NCBI GenBank assembly: GCA_033060915.1
Contig: CM065378.1
Location: forward strand, 51,760,001-51,824,000
Length of the DNA: 64,000 nucleotides
Source: Euryodendron excelsum
Lineage: Eukaryota > Streptophyta > Magnoliopsida > Ericales > Pentaphylacaceae
Direction of reading: 5' to 3'
Part shown: positions 38,040 through 49,355 of the stretch, in pieces
Numbering within the stretch: position 1 is the stretch's first letter
How the letters are laid out: every line of letters starts with the position of its first letter
Translations under genes and position numbers: made by a program
The notes under the pieces: generated by a model
The model's database searches: none
Told to the model about the DNA's origin: nothing
Seen by the model: the letters and a program-made list of their open reading frames with translations, nothing else

Positions 38040-39340
38040 ACGCTACCAAACTTTCACCAAAGGAATACTCTTGTTTCTCAATTCTTGAACTCGGTGGTTA
38101 ATAATTTGGACTGATTGCTCAATGTAACTCAAATCATCACATACTGTCAATAGATAGTAATTGATCACGTGTGTAATATCATGCACATAGTACCTTAGCA
38201 TTGAAATATGGAATACATCATGAATGTGTGAAAGCTCGGGTGGGAGTGCCAAACAGTAAGCAACAGAGCCAACTTTTTGCAATATCTCAAACGGTCCAAT
38301 ATACGTCAGACTCAACTTTCTTTTCTTGCCAAAACGTATTACCCCTTTTAAAGAAGGCACTTTTAGAAAAACATGATCACTTTCATGAAACTCCAATTCT
38401 CTTCTTTGGTTGTCCACATAACTCTTTTGGTGACTTTAGGCAGTTTGAAGTCTTTGTTGTATCAATTTGATCTTGTCGGTTGTTTGCTGCACAATTTCAG
38501 GTCCTAATAATTTTCCTTCTCCCTCCTTAGTCCAACAAATTGGATCTACATTTTCTTTCATAAAGTACTTCATAAGGTGCCATACCAATGCTTGAAAACT
38601 ATTGTTATAAGCAAACTCTATTAATGGTAGATGATCTTCTCAGCTTCCTTGGAAATCAAGAACACTAAGTCTTAACATATCTTCCAAAATCTAGATTGTT
38701 CTTTTCGATTGTCCATCAATTTGTGGATGAAAAGCTGTGCTGAATTTTAATTCTATCCCCATAGCCTTTTGTAAACTTTTCCAAAATCTGAACACAAATC
38801 TAGGCTCTCTATATGACATAGTAGAAATTGGTGCACTATGTAATCAAATAATCTCCTTGATACACAGTGCTGCAAGCGTAGCTAGAGAATGAGTGATTTT
38901 TACAGCTACAAAGTGAGCAGATTTGGTTAGTTTGTCAATAATTACCCATATCATGTTACCTTGGGGAGAACATGGCAATCCACGAATGAAATCTATTATG
39001 ATATGCTCCCATTTCCACTCTGGTACTAGTAGAGGTTGTAACAATCCAGCTGGCCTTTGGTGTTCTGCTTTTACTTGTTGACATTGTAGACAATGAGATA
39101 CAATTTTTGCGATGTTTTTCTTCATTCTCAGCCACCAAAAAGATTCTTTGAGATTTTGGTACATCTTTGTATTCCGCAGATGGACTGTAAATTTGGACTT
39201 ATGAGTTTCTTCCAAAACTTGCCTCTTTACTTCTAGCATACTAGGAACACACATTCTATTTTTAAACTTGAGAACTCCATTCTGCATTGCAAAGTTAGGT
39301 TTCAGTCTAACATTCATATATTCACTTATCTTCTTCAAAT
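38040..39340 (-). pseudogene. E2 integrase with chromodomain-like C-terminus, degenerate
   Basis: The N-terminal zinc-binding part is seen as HLRNTKMYQNLKESFWW and HCLQCQQVKAEHQRP (Cys-Leu-Gln-Cys). The core follows with HIIIDFIRGLP, which holds the first catalytic Asp, and IWVIIDKLTKSAHF. At the second catalytic site SDRD is replaced by SYRE. At the third, GQSER is GQSKR followed by a stop. The C-terminal domain is well kept at 38,043-38,417 (FGKKRKLSLTYIGPFEILQ, LPPELSHIHDVFHISMLRYY, then DDLSYIEQSVQII). With two of three catalytic acids lost it is inactive. Confidence 0.8.
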
Positions 39341-39353
39341 AAGGATCATCTTG

Positions 39354-39845
39354 TTATTTTTGCTTTACCATGTCAAATAAAGTGGGTTGTACAACTAAGG
39401 TAGCAAGAATAGCATTCAAATTTGGCAGCACAATTTCAACCTCTATGTCTTCTAATTCCTTAAGCAAAACTTGTTGTAAAGTAATCAAAGATGCCAGATT
39501 TCCAATATACGTTCTACTCAAGGTGTCAGCCACCATATTAGCTTTTCTCGGGTGATACTGGATCAACACATCATAGTCCTTGATCAATTCAAGTCATCTC
39601 CTTTGTCACATATTCAACTCTTTTTGTGTAAAAAGATACTTTATGCTTTTGTGGTCGGTATAAATCTCACAAGTTACTCCATATAAATAATGACGCCAAA
39701 TTTTCAATGCAAAAACTATAACAGCTAGCTCTAGATCATACGTAGGATAGTTCTTCTCGTGTGATCTCAACTGTCTAGAGGCATAAGCAATCCCCTTCCA
39801 TGTTGTATTAGTATACATCCCAACTCCCCCAAAGATAAGTCTAGG
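39354..39845 (-). pseudogene. E2 RNase H remnant joined to protease by deletion
   Basis: [31 protein letters not shown] and [12 protein letters not shown] are the conserved RNase H blocks of Ty3/gypsy. DYDVLIQYHPRKANMVADTLSR is the region at the RNase H-integrase connection. Upstream the sequence passes straight to the protease end, so the whole RT polymerase domain is missing. RNase H would remove the RNA strand during cDNA synthesis; the first catalytic Asp is not present here. Confidence 0.78.
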
Positions 39846-39911
39846 ATGATTGGGAATACGGAATAAAACTTTCTTAATTATATAGTTAACGGTAGCATGA
39901 TAAGAAGTTAG

Positions 39912-40250
39912 CTAATCCATTCCTAGGATGACATCAAAACCATAATTATCAAGAGGTATAAGATTAACCATCAATGACACATCATCTACACAAACATCAC
40001 AAGATTTATACACCATATCACAATTCATAGAGTTTCCCGATGGTAAGGACATGGATAGTATATAGTCCAATGGTTCAGGAAGTTTATACAAATTATGTGT
40101 AAAGAGATAAGAAAGAAATGAATGAGTGGAACTGGAATCCATAAGGATATGAGCAGGATGACCACAAATCGAAAGTATAACTGACACTACAGAGTTAGTT
40201 GCTGGGATGTTTCCTTGAATAAGTGAAAATGCCCGACCTTGTCTTTTTGG
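39912..40250 (-). pseudogene. E2 aspartic protease remnant
   Basis: GHPAHILMDSSSTHSFLS is the active-site region, with DSSS in place of the usual D-[ST]-G-[AS]. YGFDVILGMD near the end is followed by a stop where Trp usually stands. The same glycine position is altered in E1. It lies downstream of the zinc knuckle as in normal gypsy order. Confidence 0.75.
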
Positions 40251-40267
40251 TTCTTGTTTTCTACTAG

Positions 40268-41243
40268 TTACAGGTTTTTGGACAGATACTGAAGTGAAGT
40301 AATCGGTGTTGAACCTTTTGAAGCTTTTGAACAATTCTTCACTTGATGCCCCACTTGACCACAACCAAAACAAGCTCTATTTGTATAATAACAAGGACCC
40401 TTGTGCAATTTATGACACATAGAGCATTGGGGAATATCACTACTTCCCCGGCTTGTTTGACTTATTCCACTTCCTTGTGGATTAGAGCTCACACTTGTTA
40501 TTCCAATACTTTACCTTTTAAAGTTTGAATCTTGTTTCTGGCCACTACCTTGCCTCTTTTTAAATCTGTCCCGACTTTTCATCATCTCTTCATTAGCAGT
40601 TTTGACAATCTTGGCCCGTTCCACCACTTCCAAGTATGTAGGAAGCCTTAAAATGTCAACTCAATTCTAAATATTCCATCTCAAGTCACTCTCAGATTTT
40701 CTTGCCTTCCTTGTTTCAGAAGATACTACATGTGAAGCAAATCTTGATAACTGAACAAATTTTGCTTCATATTCAGTTACAAACATGTTGCCCTGGTTCA
40801 GTGTTATGAACTCAGTAGTCTTTCTATTTGGCACTGAATCAGGAAAGTATTACTCATTAAAGATTGTAAGAAAGTGTTCCCAAGTCATATGATGCTCCTT
40901 TGCTTCCTTTGCTAGCCACCACATTCTTGTCTAGTATTGAAATGTGAATGTAGCAAAATTGACTTTCTGTTCATTGGTACAAGGTAAGACCCTGAAAATC
41001 TTATTCATTTTCAAAATCCATGCTTCAGCTATCATAGGATCTGGCTTGCCTTCAAAGGATGTAGGTTTCAGTTGCTGAAACTATTTGCCTTCCTTCTTCC
41101 CTTTGTATAGGTGATACTGGTGGGTTATTTTGAACATTGTTGTTGTTATGTCGAACTTCTTCCACCACATGAATAAATGCTTCAAGAGCCCTTTCAATTC
41201 TTTCAATGTGCTCTGTAGATGGCCCTACCTTACCCTTCACCAT
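40268..41243 (-). pseudogene. E2 gag remnant with intact CCHC zinc knuckle
   Basis: The frame starts at 41,243 with MVKGKVGPSTEHIERIERAL, matching E1 gag. The middle is frameshifted. The nucleocapsid end at 40,268-40,492 gives CSMCHKLHKGPCY and then the complete CX2CX4HX4C box CFGCGQVGHQVKNC. Gag would bind and package the element RNA. Frame breaks between 41,050 and 40,500 prevent a full protein. Confidence 0.75.
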
Positions 41244-41437
41244 TTTTCAACTATATGCACGCAATAATTTATTAAAATAATTGCAATATGCATCATCTAA
41301 CAAGAGATATTACACACAAAAACACACAACATCATGTAATTACACATACTTTCAGTTAGAAAAGTACATTAGCACACTTTTCAAGTTATATAAGACTTCT
41401 AACTAGAAATCATTAAATCTTACGGTGTCAACCTGTT

Positions 41438-41449
41438 GTTCTAATTCCA
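41438..41449 (-). promoter_or_regulatory. E2 primer-binding site, degenerate
   Basis: On the minus strand it reads TGGAATTAGAAC, nine of twelve bases equal to TGGTATCAGAGC, four bases inside the 5' LTR. This places the E2 5' LTR at 41,454 and upward. Confidence 0.6.
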
Positions 41450-41453
41450 AGCT

Positions 41454-42708
41454 CGTCACGACCCTAACCCCACTTATGCGGATTAAGATCATAACTGGCC
41501 AGCAGCGTTGCTATCGCAAGCCTAACACATCAATTAACTTGATCACCTGTATATTCATCCATAATATAGATAATAACAGAAGCATAATATAGTACAACAC
41601 CTCTCCAGACAAAAATAAAATATATAGGGTTATTACAAACAATTAGGCCTATCATAAGGCCTTACAAAACAAATATGTACAAGACAATGTCTTCCCACTA
41701 TCATATAGGTTAATAGCTTGAAAAGTGAAAAGCTCTCTTTATGAAAACAAAGCGTTGATCTTTCAAAACACACTTTTAAGCAAACTTCACAAACACCTTC
41801 AGGCATGGTTCTACTCCCCATTTCCTAAAATGTTAATCAATAGTATGAGCAAAGCCTAATGAATGATATAGATACAAAGAATATATTCCAATTAATCCCA
41901 TAGACAATTCATAAAACATTGCCATTCAAAAGCATTACATAAGAATAATAGCATTTCATTGAAATAGTGGAGGATCATTCACATATTCAACACAAAGAAT
42001 ATTTTTACTTCAAAATAAACTCCACTTCTTAGCATGTATTCACACTTTTTGAGTACAATGAGCCGAAACTCATAATTGATTTTTACACACGTAGAACCCA
42101 CAAAGAACCATGTGGCTCCTAGGGGACATTTCTCCCAATTTATGTAACGACTTATTTTGAGTCTCCCAATATATTTAAACACCTTTCCAAACATTTCACA
42201 AAGTATAATATCCATAGAATTCAAAGATCTTTGTAAAACCTAACATTTAAGTAAAAAGACATATAATTTGTTATTGAAATGTAACATAATACATATTTGG
42301 AAACAAATCAAGTTAGAAGAAATACTCCAAGCATCCACACCACTCACCTTGATTCTTTAACAAGAGTTTAAGTCCTCTTTATACTAATTATCCTACATGA
42401 TTAAAGCATGAACCAATGTTAAAAACAAAGTAAAAAACTCTAATACAACTAAAGTTCAAGGATACAAAGGAAATTTTAATGCAATTTGAAGAATTACAGT
42501 GGATCGCACCACTAGGCGTGCACTAGCATGCTCAAGCCAGAGGATCGTGCCACCAGGCGCACTAAGGCGCCCCTTCCAGCAGCCCGTGCCACTAGGCGCA
42601 CTTAGGCTCGCAATGGCATGCCTATGCCAACAAACCGCTCCACTAGGCGCACTCAGGCGTGCACTTGCACGCTTATGGTTTGAGAATGGAATAATCAAAA
42701 TAGAGTTT
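41454..42708 (-). mobile_element. E2 5' LTR, truncated
   Basis: It matches 35,159-36,990 by eye with the same order of words and ends abruptly after 'aatcaaaatagagttt'. About 0.9 kb of U3 present in the other LTR is missing. The terminal dinucleotide is CG instead of TG. The right boundary joins E1 3' LTR sequence, so a deletion removed the E2 end together with the target duplication. Confidence 0.7.
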
Positions 42709-43522
42709 AAGGACTTAACTTGAAAGGCTTAGACCATTGGAAAGCCTAGGAAGTCTAGTTTTATTTCCAACAAGAGGATTATGATTTCAAGTTTTCTAAA
42801 GGTTTTTATGGCAAAAACATTGAAGAGTACTCAAGCTATCCTTACATGGAAGATTGAAGTTATAAATGAGATACATAAGCTATAAGAAGAATTCACTGAC
42901 TATTTGGTGATGTGAAATTACTGTGCATGTTATCTTTGTGTAGGACTTCTATAGAAGAGAATTTAAGGCGTTTAGACTTGAGGTAAGTAATGGGATACTT
43001 GGAGCTATTTTTAAGTTTGATTTATTTATAAATGCTATCCTTGTTACATATCAAGTATATTTAACATGCTTTGTACTTAGAATGTATTACAAAACCATGG
43101 ACTTAGCTATGTATGTATGCATTTTGAAAAGCTAGTATGTGCCATACTCAGAAGGTCTTAGGCCGGGAGACTTAAATTAGGCCAGTCTTGATATTATAAC
43201 TTGGGGAGACGTCCCCTAAGGCTTTATGGTCACTTTTGAATACCCATGTGGATGGTTTTCTATACGAGTTTTCTCGTTGTACGGGTAAACTAATTTTGTT
43301 CGAGTCTATGAGCACTCTATTATGCCTATGAGTTGATGAAATATGTAAGCACCCCATTTTTTCCTGCTTAGTAATCTCTGACCAACCCAAATCTAGTTTC
43401 GAACATCACAACACATTCGAGCCAGGCCGACTCTTTCGAACTCCAATCTAGTCAATTGGTCACTTCTTGGGCCCCAATGCCCAATTAAAGCTAAGAAGAC
43501 CATATTGCCTTTAGGCGCTCCA

Positions 43523-43905
43523 GGCAGCTTTCCGAGACTGGACAGTCACGAGAGCCATCACCATCTAAGCAACTTTTCGAAGACCGGGCAGTCTCAGGAA
43601 CCAATGTCATCCAGGTAACTTCTCAAGATTGGGCAATCTCGGGGACTAACATCTTATCAAATTTTAGACAGCTCACTTATGGTGCCTGTGAGCCCGTTAA
43701 TGTAGAATGTCTATTATTTGGTAGCTCTCCGAGACCAGGTGATCTTAGGGACCAACACCACCCTACAGGTAGCTTTCTGAGACTAGACGATCTTAGGAAC
43801 CAATACCACTCTACATGCAACTCTCTAAGAACCAGGCGATCTTAGGAACTAACACTGCACAGGGAGCTTTCCAAGACTAGGAGGTCTCGAAAACCAACAA
43901 CTAGC
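43523..43905. repeat. Degenerate ~48-bp tandem repeat in U3 of A6
   Basis: Units of the form 'gtagctttctgagactag' followed by 'gatcttaggaaccaa' recur about eight times with a gap near 43,650-43,710. The GAGAC/GTCTC words recall the palindrome of the 81-bp unit, and the array sits at the equivalent place in U3. Confidence 0.6.
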
Positions 43906-45219
43906 TCAACACCGACGCTTGCTAGCCCAACTCGGTGAAAAATGACCAAACTTGCCTCTTGGGCCTCCAGGCATATCTTTAAGAAAGTTCAAAATCCTTC
44001 AAGATGGTAAGTCCACTATTCCAAAATGTCCTTAGACAATTAGGCGTACTTAATGCACCCCCGACTAATTCTGGTCCCATTCCGATGAACTCTAGTAAAA
44101 ATGACCGTTTTACCCCTAGGCACACCAACATAGCACAAACCCCTCTAGATGACGAGCACGCCTTCTAGGACTGTCCCCAAGCAGTCCAGCGTGCTTAATA
44201 TGCCATTCCAATCCATCATGACTCTTTTTGACCCATTCCAGGTAAAATAACCATTTTACCTCTAACGGCCTGAATGTACTCCAAAACCACACTGGCTTTG
44301 GGTACCAAATTGGCATTTCTCAGAATACCTTGTTATGCACATGTGTCCAATCCCAAGTGAACCCCATGACTCTAACCACTTCCAAATCAATGGAAGTGCC
44401 CTGGAGCATCTCATAGACGCTTTGCTGGATTGTTTTATTTTTCGATTCCTTGATTATAACGCCTCGTCAAATGACTTGAGAAACGCGTAAATTAGAGAAT
44501 TCTCAGAAGCCTGTCCATAGGTCTTTCCACTAATACAGCTCGATTGAAAAGACCGCCTCCCAAAACCCCCGATTGCATGGCCCGAAAGTTGCCACTTTTG
44601 GAAACCTCTGGAGTGTCACACAAATACTCCGCCAAAGCTATTTTTTTATTTGATTCCCTAATTATAACGCACCATCAAACGACTTGAGAAGTGCGTAAAT
44701 TAGGAAATTTCTAAGAGTAGTTCCAGAGCACTTTCTATCGGTACAGTCCAATTAGAGAGATCATCCCCTTAAAGCCCTAATCATGTGGCCCAAAGATGCC
44801 CACTTTTGAACATCCATGGAACATATCACAAACGCTTCAAAAAAAAGTGTATTTTCGTACACATTTCGTGAGGTGATATCTCACTCTGTTGAAGACCTTT
44901 GAAGCTCCCCAGAAGTTTTCGGTTCTTGAAAAACAATAGAAGACATCGTGAACGTGATTGATTTTTTTGAATCTTTCCCGAATTGCACAATTATCGAGGC
45001 AAAATTAACACAAAAGTTCTCGATGGTGGAGCGTATGCTACATGTGCCCAGATTGTGATCAGATCGATCAAAATTTAGCTTGCTCCCCAAGTTGAGTCAG
45101 TACAGAGGGTGCTACGTGGCATTCAACCATTTGAACAGTGCTGGAGCAAGTACTACATGTACTAGGGCAAAAATTGCCTAGGCGTATGTAACACACGCGC
45201 CAGCTCCCAATAGATTGTC

Positions 45220-45227
45220 TATAAATA
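45220..45227 (+). promoter_or_regulatory. Predicted TATA box of LTR A6
   Basis: TATAAATA on the + strand is the same octamer as in A1-A4 in inverted orientation. It supports the opposite orientation of A6. Confidence 0.6.
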
Positions 45228-48200
45228 CCAAAGCCCCCCTGAATATTAAGAGCGGAAAAAGGTGAGGAAACTCTGCCCAATTCAATACAGAACTCCAAAT
45301 CTCCTAAAAATCCCAAATATTCCAAAGATTTAAGCCCCTTCAAGCTCTTCCAAGCCTCGCCAAGTTCAAGACCCTTCCACCATGGTAGATTGAAGACCAA
45401 AGGTGAAGCTTTATTTAAGCTTATGTCTCTCCCACTCCTCTCTTCTCCCTCCTAGTCTACTTGGACTATTTTTCATTTTTAACCCTCATCTTCTGATCCC
45501 TTTTCTTACATGCTTGAAACAAAAGAGCTCCTAGGTCATGCCTAGAGAAAAGCTTATGGGAGCCATCGTGTAAGGGGATCTCTTACAAGTCTACTTTGAG
45601 ATGGTATGGCCTTGAAGCATCTTGCAATGTGGTGTAACCTTAAGCCTTACATGTTTTCATGACCCCCTTTGCATATGGTTCGTATATTCATGGATTGCAC
45701 GATTGGTTTTGCTCTTACTATTGTCATCTTCATGCGTACCTTAAAACCCTTATGAAAATGTTTTTCTAGAAAAATTGCTAAGAGTTGGTTCTTTGAAGTT
45801 TAGGATGAAACTCTAAGTGTTCATGTTCTAGGAAGCTCTCCACTAGCCCCTTAACCCATATGTTGCATCCTTGCATTTCATATTGCATAAAAATGTTTTT
45901 CAAACTCATCACTTCTATGTTGATTTCTAAGGTTTTCATTTTCTCAAGCTTCGTGGTTGGAATGGCCCCATGGAACCCTCTCTTGAGTAGTCTCCCTTTA
46001 TATAGGCCATAAGAACCCTAGTTTGTTAGAATGGTTTCATTATATTTAAAAATGATTTTTAAAACTTTCTTCTTTTAAAAAATAGCATTCAAAGATTCAT
46101 TCTCCTCATTTTTACGCCAAAAATGTTTTCCCAAAGTTATCCTTGTCATGTTGATTTTCAAAGTTTTCACTCTCTTAAGTTAAAGGTTAGAATGGTCCCC
46201 ATGTAGCCTTCAGTAGAATGACTCTCTATTTTTGACCATATAAACCCTACACTTACTAGAGTCAATTTCATGAAAATGATCCTCCTTAAATTTGCATAAT
46301 TCTTTGAATTTATTTTCCAAGTTTTCTTCATTTACATCATGATCTTCAAAACCCATTTTCAAAGTGCATGCATGAAACCACCGTTCCAATACCACTAGTC
46401 CAACCCTAACCCTAAACCACTTTCCAAAACCTTCTTCCAAAACCCTAGGTCATCTTGACTCTAGTTAACCTACTCAAGTTATTTAACCCTAGGTTATCTT
46501 AACCCTAGTTAACCTAACCCAAGTTAGTTAATCCTAGGTTACCTTGCCCCTAGTTAGTTAGCTCTAGGTTTTCTTAACCATAGTTTACCTTAACCCTAGT
46601 TAACCTAACCTTAGATACCTAACCAAGGTTCATCAAGCTTCAAGGCTCCAACTCAAAGACTCTTTTCCAACCTTCATATATTTCAAACCATGTGCATGGC
46701 ATGCAATCACAAACACTCAACTCCCTTAAGTTTTCAAAAACCCATTCAAAAGCCTTTTTCAAGTGTCTCCTCTACCTTCTCAAAAAATGTTTCAAAGATT
46801 TCTTTTGACCTTGTCTTTACTAAGTAAAGGATTAAACACTTACTTTTTCTAAATCCATTTCAAAAATATTTTCCAAAACTCATAGCCTTGAAGGAGTTTA
46901 GTTGTCAATAGCTAGTCTCTTAAAGGTAATAAAACATCAACATATATTCCATAAGGTATTCAAAACATTTCTAAAAAAGAAAAAAAAAACTCTCTTGAGT
47001 TATTTAAAAAACAATTCAGACATTCTAAATCTTATTTCAAAGGCATTTTTTTAAACTTTCAAGTTCTCTTTTTCTAACAACCTCGAAAAGTCTTCAAAAT
47101 TTTCTAAAGGCCTCAATGTGTCTTCAAAGTATTCCAAAGGCTTCAATGTGCCTCTTTTCCATTGGGTCCTTGCCTGAACTACAAATGACCTGATTCTCGC
47201 CAAATGAGATACATAGACAACTTTCAAATAGGTGTGGTTATAACTCTATTTCAAGTTAAATCCCATTTTCAAAAACATTGTCAAGTCTAAATTATTTTCA
47301 AAAACCTTTTTCAAATTCGATCCTTTCAAGACTTTCAAAACCTGCATCATTACATCATCTCATCCCAAAAGTGATGACCAAATCATTTTTTAAAATTTTA
47401 AAATGGATATTAAGTGGATATTAATAATTGGTTATTCAACTGAGTGAAATAAGAGTGATTAGATATTTAGGTACCGAAAGAGTATGGTAGGGTGATGATC
47501 TTATGATGTCTTCCTTATACGTAATAAACTTCCAAACCTAGAATCACTATTTTCACAAGACCAAAATGGAGTTATTTTAAAAAAGGGCTTAAACTCTCCC
47601 AAAGGTTGCTAAACAACTCGTTTTCTTAAAATCCCTCTTAAGAGGAAGTTTTTAAATATTTTTCAAAAACCTAAGTTTAATCCTCAGATTACACTTAATT
47701 TTTAGGTGACCTAGCACATCTTTAATTGTGTTAGGTGGCAACTCCAAACTTTTTCCAAAAGCCTCTGTTTAAATCAATTTCAAATTCAAACCTAGTCGCA
47801 CTTGTCCTTCTAGGAGGATGAGTTTTAACGAGAGAGTGCCGTGTTTTTTCCACTTATTATTTCTAGTGCAAAAAATCGGGACATGACAATAGATATGATT
47901 GATTTCATTTGAAATGAGATTATGAATATTTTATGGTTTGCTCAACTCTATTTTATGAATTTAAAAAATTTTCATATTCAAGCATTACATGTTAATGATA
48001 TATTTAATGTTCTAGTATTCACATTATTCACTAGGCAAGTTTGCTCATGTCGTTCCTCCACATTTCAGGAAATGAAAACTAGGGCTATGCATGTTCTTTT
48101 TTGCAATGCAAAATGGAATCATATGTTATGTTTTGTTTGAGTTCATGTTTGTAATATTTTGAAACGATGTTGTAGTTATTAGATGCTCTTGTACATGGCC

Positions 48201-48451
48201 TAATGGCTTGTAACAACTTGTATAAAGTTTTGTGGCATGTATAGATAGTTTTAACTTAGCTACTTTGATCTAGTAATGTGAATGAAATGCCATATCTTTT
48301 TCACCTACTTTATTATGTTTTCACTATAATATTACAATTAATCACCAAATACAGGACACCACACTTCAGTTTTAGATAGGCCTATGGTAGCAATGCTATT
48401 AGCCAGTCATTATTCATAATTTGGTAATGATATGGCTTGGGGGTTGTGACA

Positions 48452-49355
48452 CATTTCTTCCCTCCAAGCCTGATCAAAGAATCCATGCAAGTAAATAGAC
48501 CCAGATCCTGTTAAAATACTGATAATTAACCTTAAATCCTCATAATCATGAAATATTATACTAGATTGGTGGTGAATCACAATCACACCAAAACATTCCC
48601 AAACAACTATTTCAGAATTAGTAGAGATGATTGAATAATAAAAATGCTCCTTAGTAATAGAAACTTGGAGAGACAGATAGAGAAAGAACTCTATCATACC
48701 TGTTAACTCCTGGGATGAGAATTGTCTCTACTTTCTTTATGAGTAAAATATAAAAGATTGAACCCGAATGCTCCAAGAGATACACAATTGAGATATCATC
48801 TCAATACAATACAATCCAAAGAGTTGATAACTTTGGGGGGGGGGGGGGGGGGGGGTCTTTACAGTTGTTTTGCAAACAAAATTGAATTGTTTACCTTTTT
48901 ATGGACTTTTAAGTTACGATTTTGACTTCTCTACCGAAAATAAAATAAAAAAAATAAAGTTAGTAAAAAAGTCATAAGGTACTCAAATAATACTCAAATA
49001 ATACACTTTTAAGCTGATCTGATTTATTTATTTATTTATTTATTTTGCAAGTATTGGTTATTTTTTTGGCATTCGAAGCACAACTAACTTTTTTCCTTTT
49101 CTTTTTTTGGAGAAGTACAGCTCATAAGTTGATCCTCAATCAGATTCAACAAAGCAGCCAGATTTAGAGGACGATTAAGTAAATTGACATAACTAGATTT
49201 TATGGAAAGAACTGAATAAGCAAGTCAGCTACGAGCAGCATAATTTATGGTCTCCCCAGCGCAACAAAACAAAGTATATTAGGACGTGACAGTGTTGTTT
49301 AAATTTTGTATACATCACAACTTTATTATGATTTGTTTAGATCTTTAGCACCATA
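48452..49355. other. Non-coding flank with G run and (TTTA)n
   Basis: No gene is recognised. A run of about 21 G lies at 48,835-48,855 and a short TTTA repeat at 49,022-49,045. A minus-strand frame (48,410-48,697) crosses into the LTR end and has no motif. Downstream exons of the zinc-finger remnant could lie here but none can be supported. Confidence 0.5.

Larger units (their letters stand above)
35159..42708 (-). mobile_element. E2: minus-strand Ty3/gypsy element inserted in E1 integrase
   Basis: Two LTRs in the same orientation (35,159-37,917 and 41,454-42,708) flank a minus-strand gag-PR-RNase H-IN series. A primer-binding site lies next to the right LTR and a polypurine tract next to the left LTR. 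It is related to E1 (same gag start, same LTR terminus GGGTCGTGACA read on the minus strand). Reverse transcriptase is deleted and the 5' LTR is truncated, so no target duplication can be read. The integrase C-terminus ends in a chromodomain-like stretch (EQSVQIINHRVQELRNKSIP), typical of Tekay-type chromoviruses. Confidence 0.8.
43344..47888 (+). mobile_element. A6: family A LTR, plus-oriented, 4.55 kb
   Basis: The element starts TGTAAGCACCCCA and ends GGGACATGACA, the reverse complement of the A1-A4 termini. TATAAATA on the + strand at 45,220-45,227 gives a U3 of about 1.9 kb and an R-U5 of about 2.6 kb. The flanks aaata and ataga do not match, so either the duplication has decayed or the boundaries were altered. 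It carries the empty target site of A1. The U3 array is built of about 48-bp units, not 81-bp units. Confidence 0.75.
1..48451 (+). mobile_element. E1: degraded Ty3/gypsy LTR retrotransposon, host of nested insertions
   Basis: This is the scaffold element of the first 48 kb. It runs past the left window edge and ends with a 3' LTR at 48,451. In order, the remnants are: 5' LTR end (12,515-13,025), primer-binding site (13,029-13,040), gag with zinc knuckle (18,301-21,551), aspartic protease (21,596-22,000), RT (33,703-34,315), integrase core and C-terminus (34,316-35,158) and 3' LTR (42,709-48,451). The order PR-RT-IN defines Ty3/gypsy. The Met-tRNA primer site and the integrase C-terminus suggest a Tekay/Del-type chromovirus, which is inference. 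The D1 and D2 LTR ends (12,520-13,025 and 47,940-48,451) differ at roughly one base in ten by eye, so the element is old. Many stops and frameshifts make it non-functional. Confidence 0.75.
42709..48451 (+). mobile_element. E1 3' LTR, interrupted by A6
   Basis: The part 42,709-43,343 carries the conserved GGGGAGACGTCCCC word found in related LTRs. The part 47,940-48,451 aligns with the E1 5' LTR end at 12,520-13,025 and finishes in GGGTTGTGACA. The true start of the LTR was lost at the E2 junction. No gene is present. The flank after 48,451 begins 'catttcttccctccaag'; no target duplication can be tested because the left end of E1 is outside the window. Confidence 0.65.

Noticed and set aside
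43339..47893. Target duplication for A6
   Set aside because: The five flanking bases (aaata and ataga) do not match, and no shift of the boundary gives a convincing pair.
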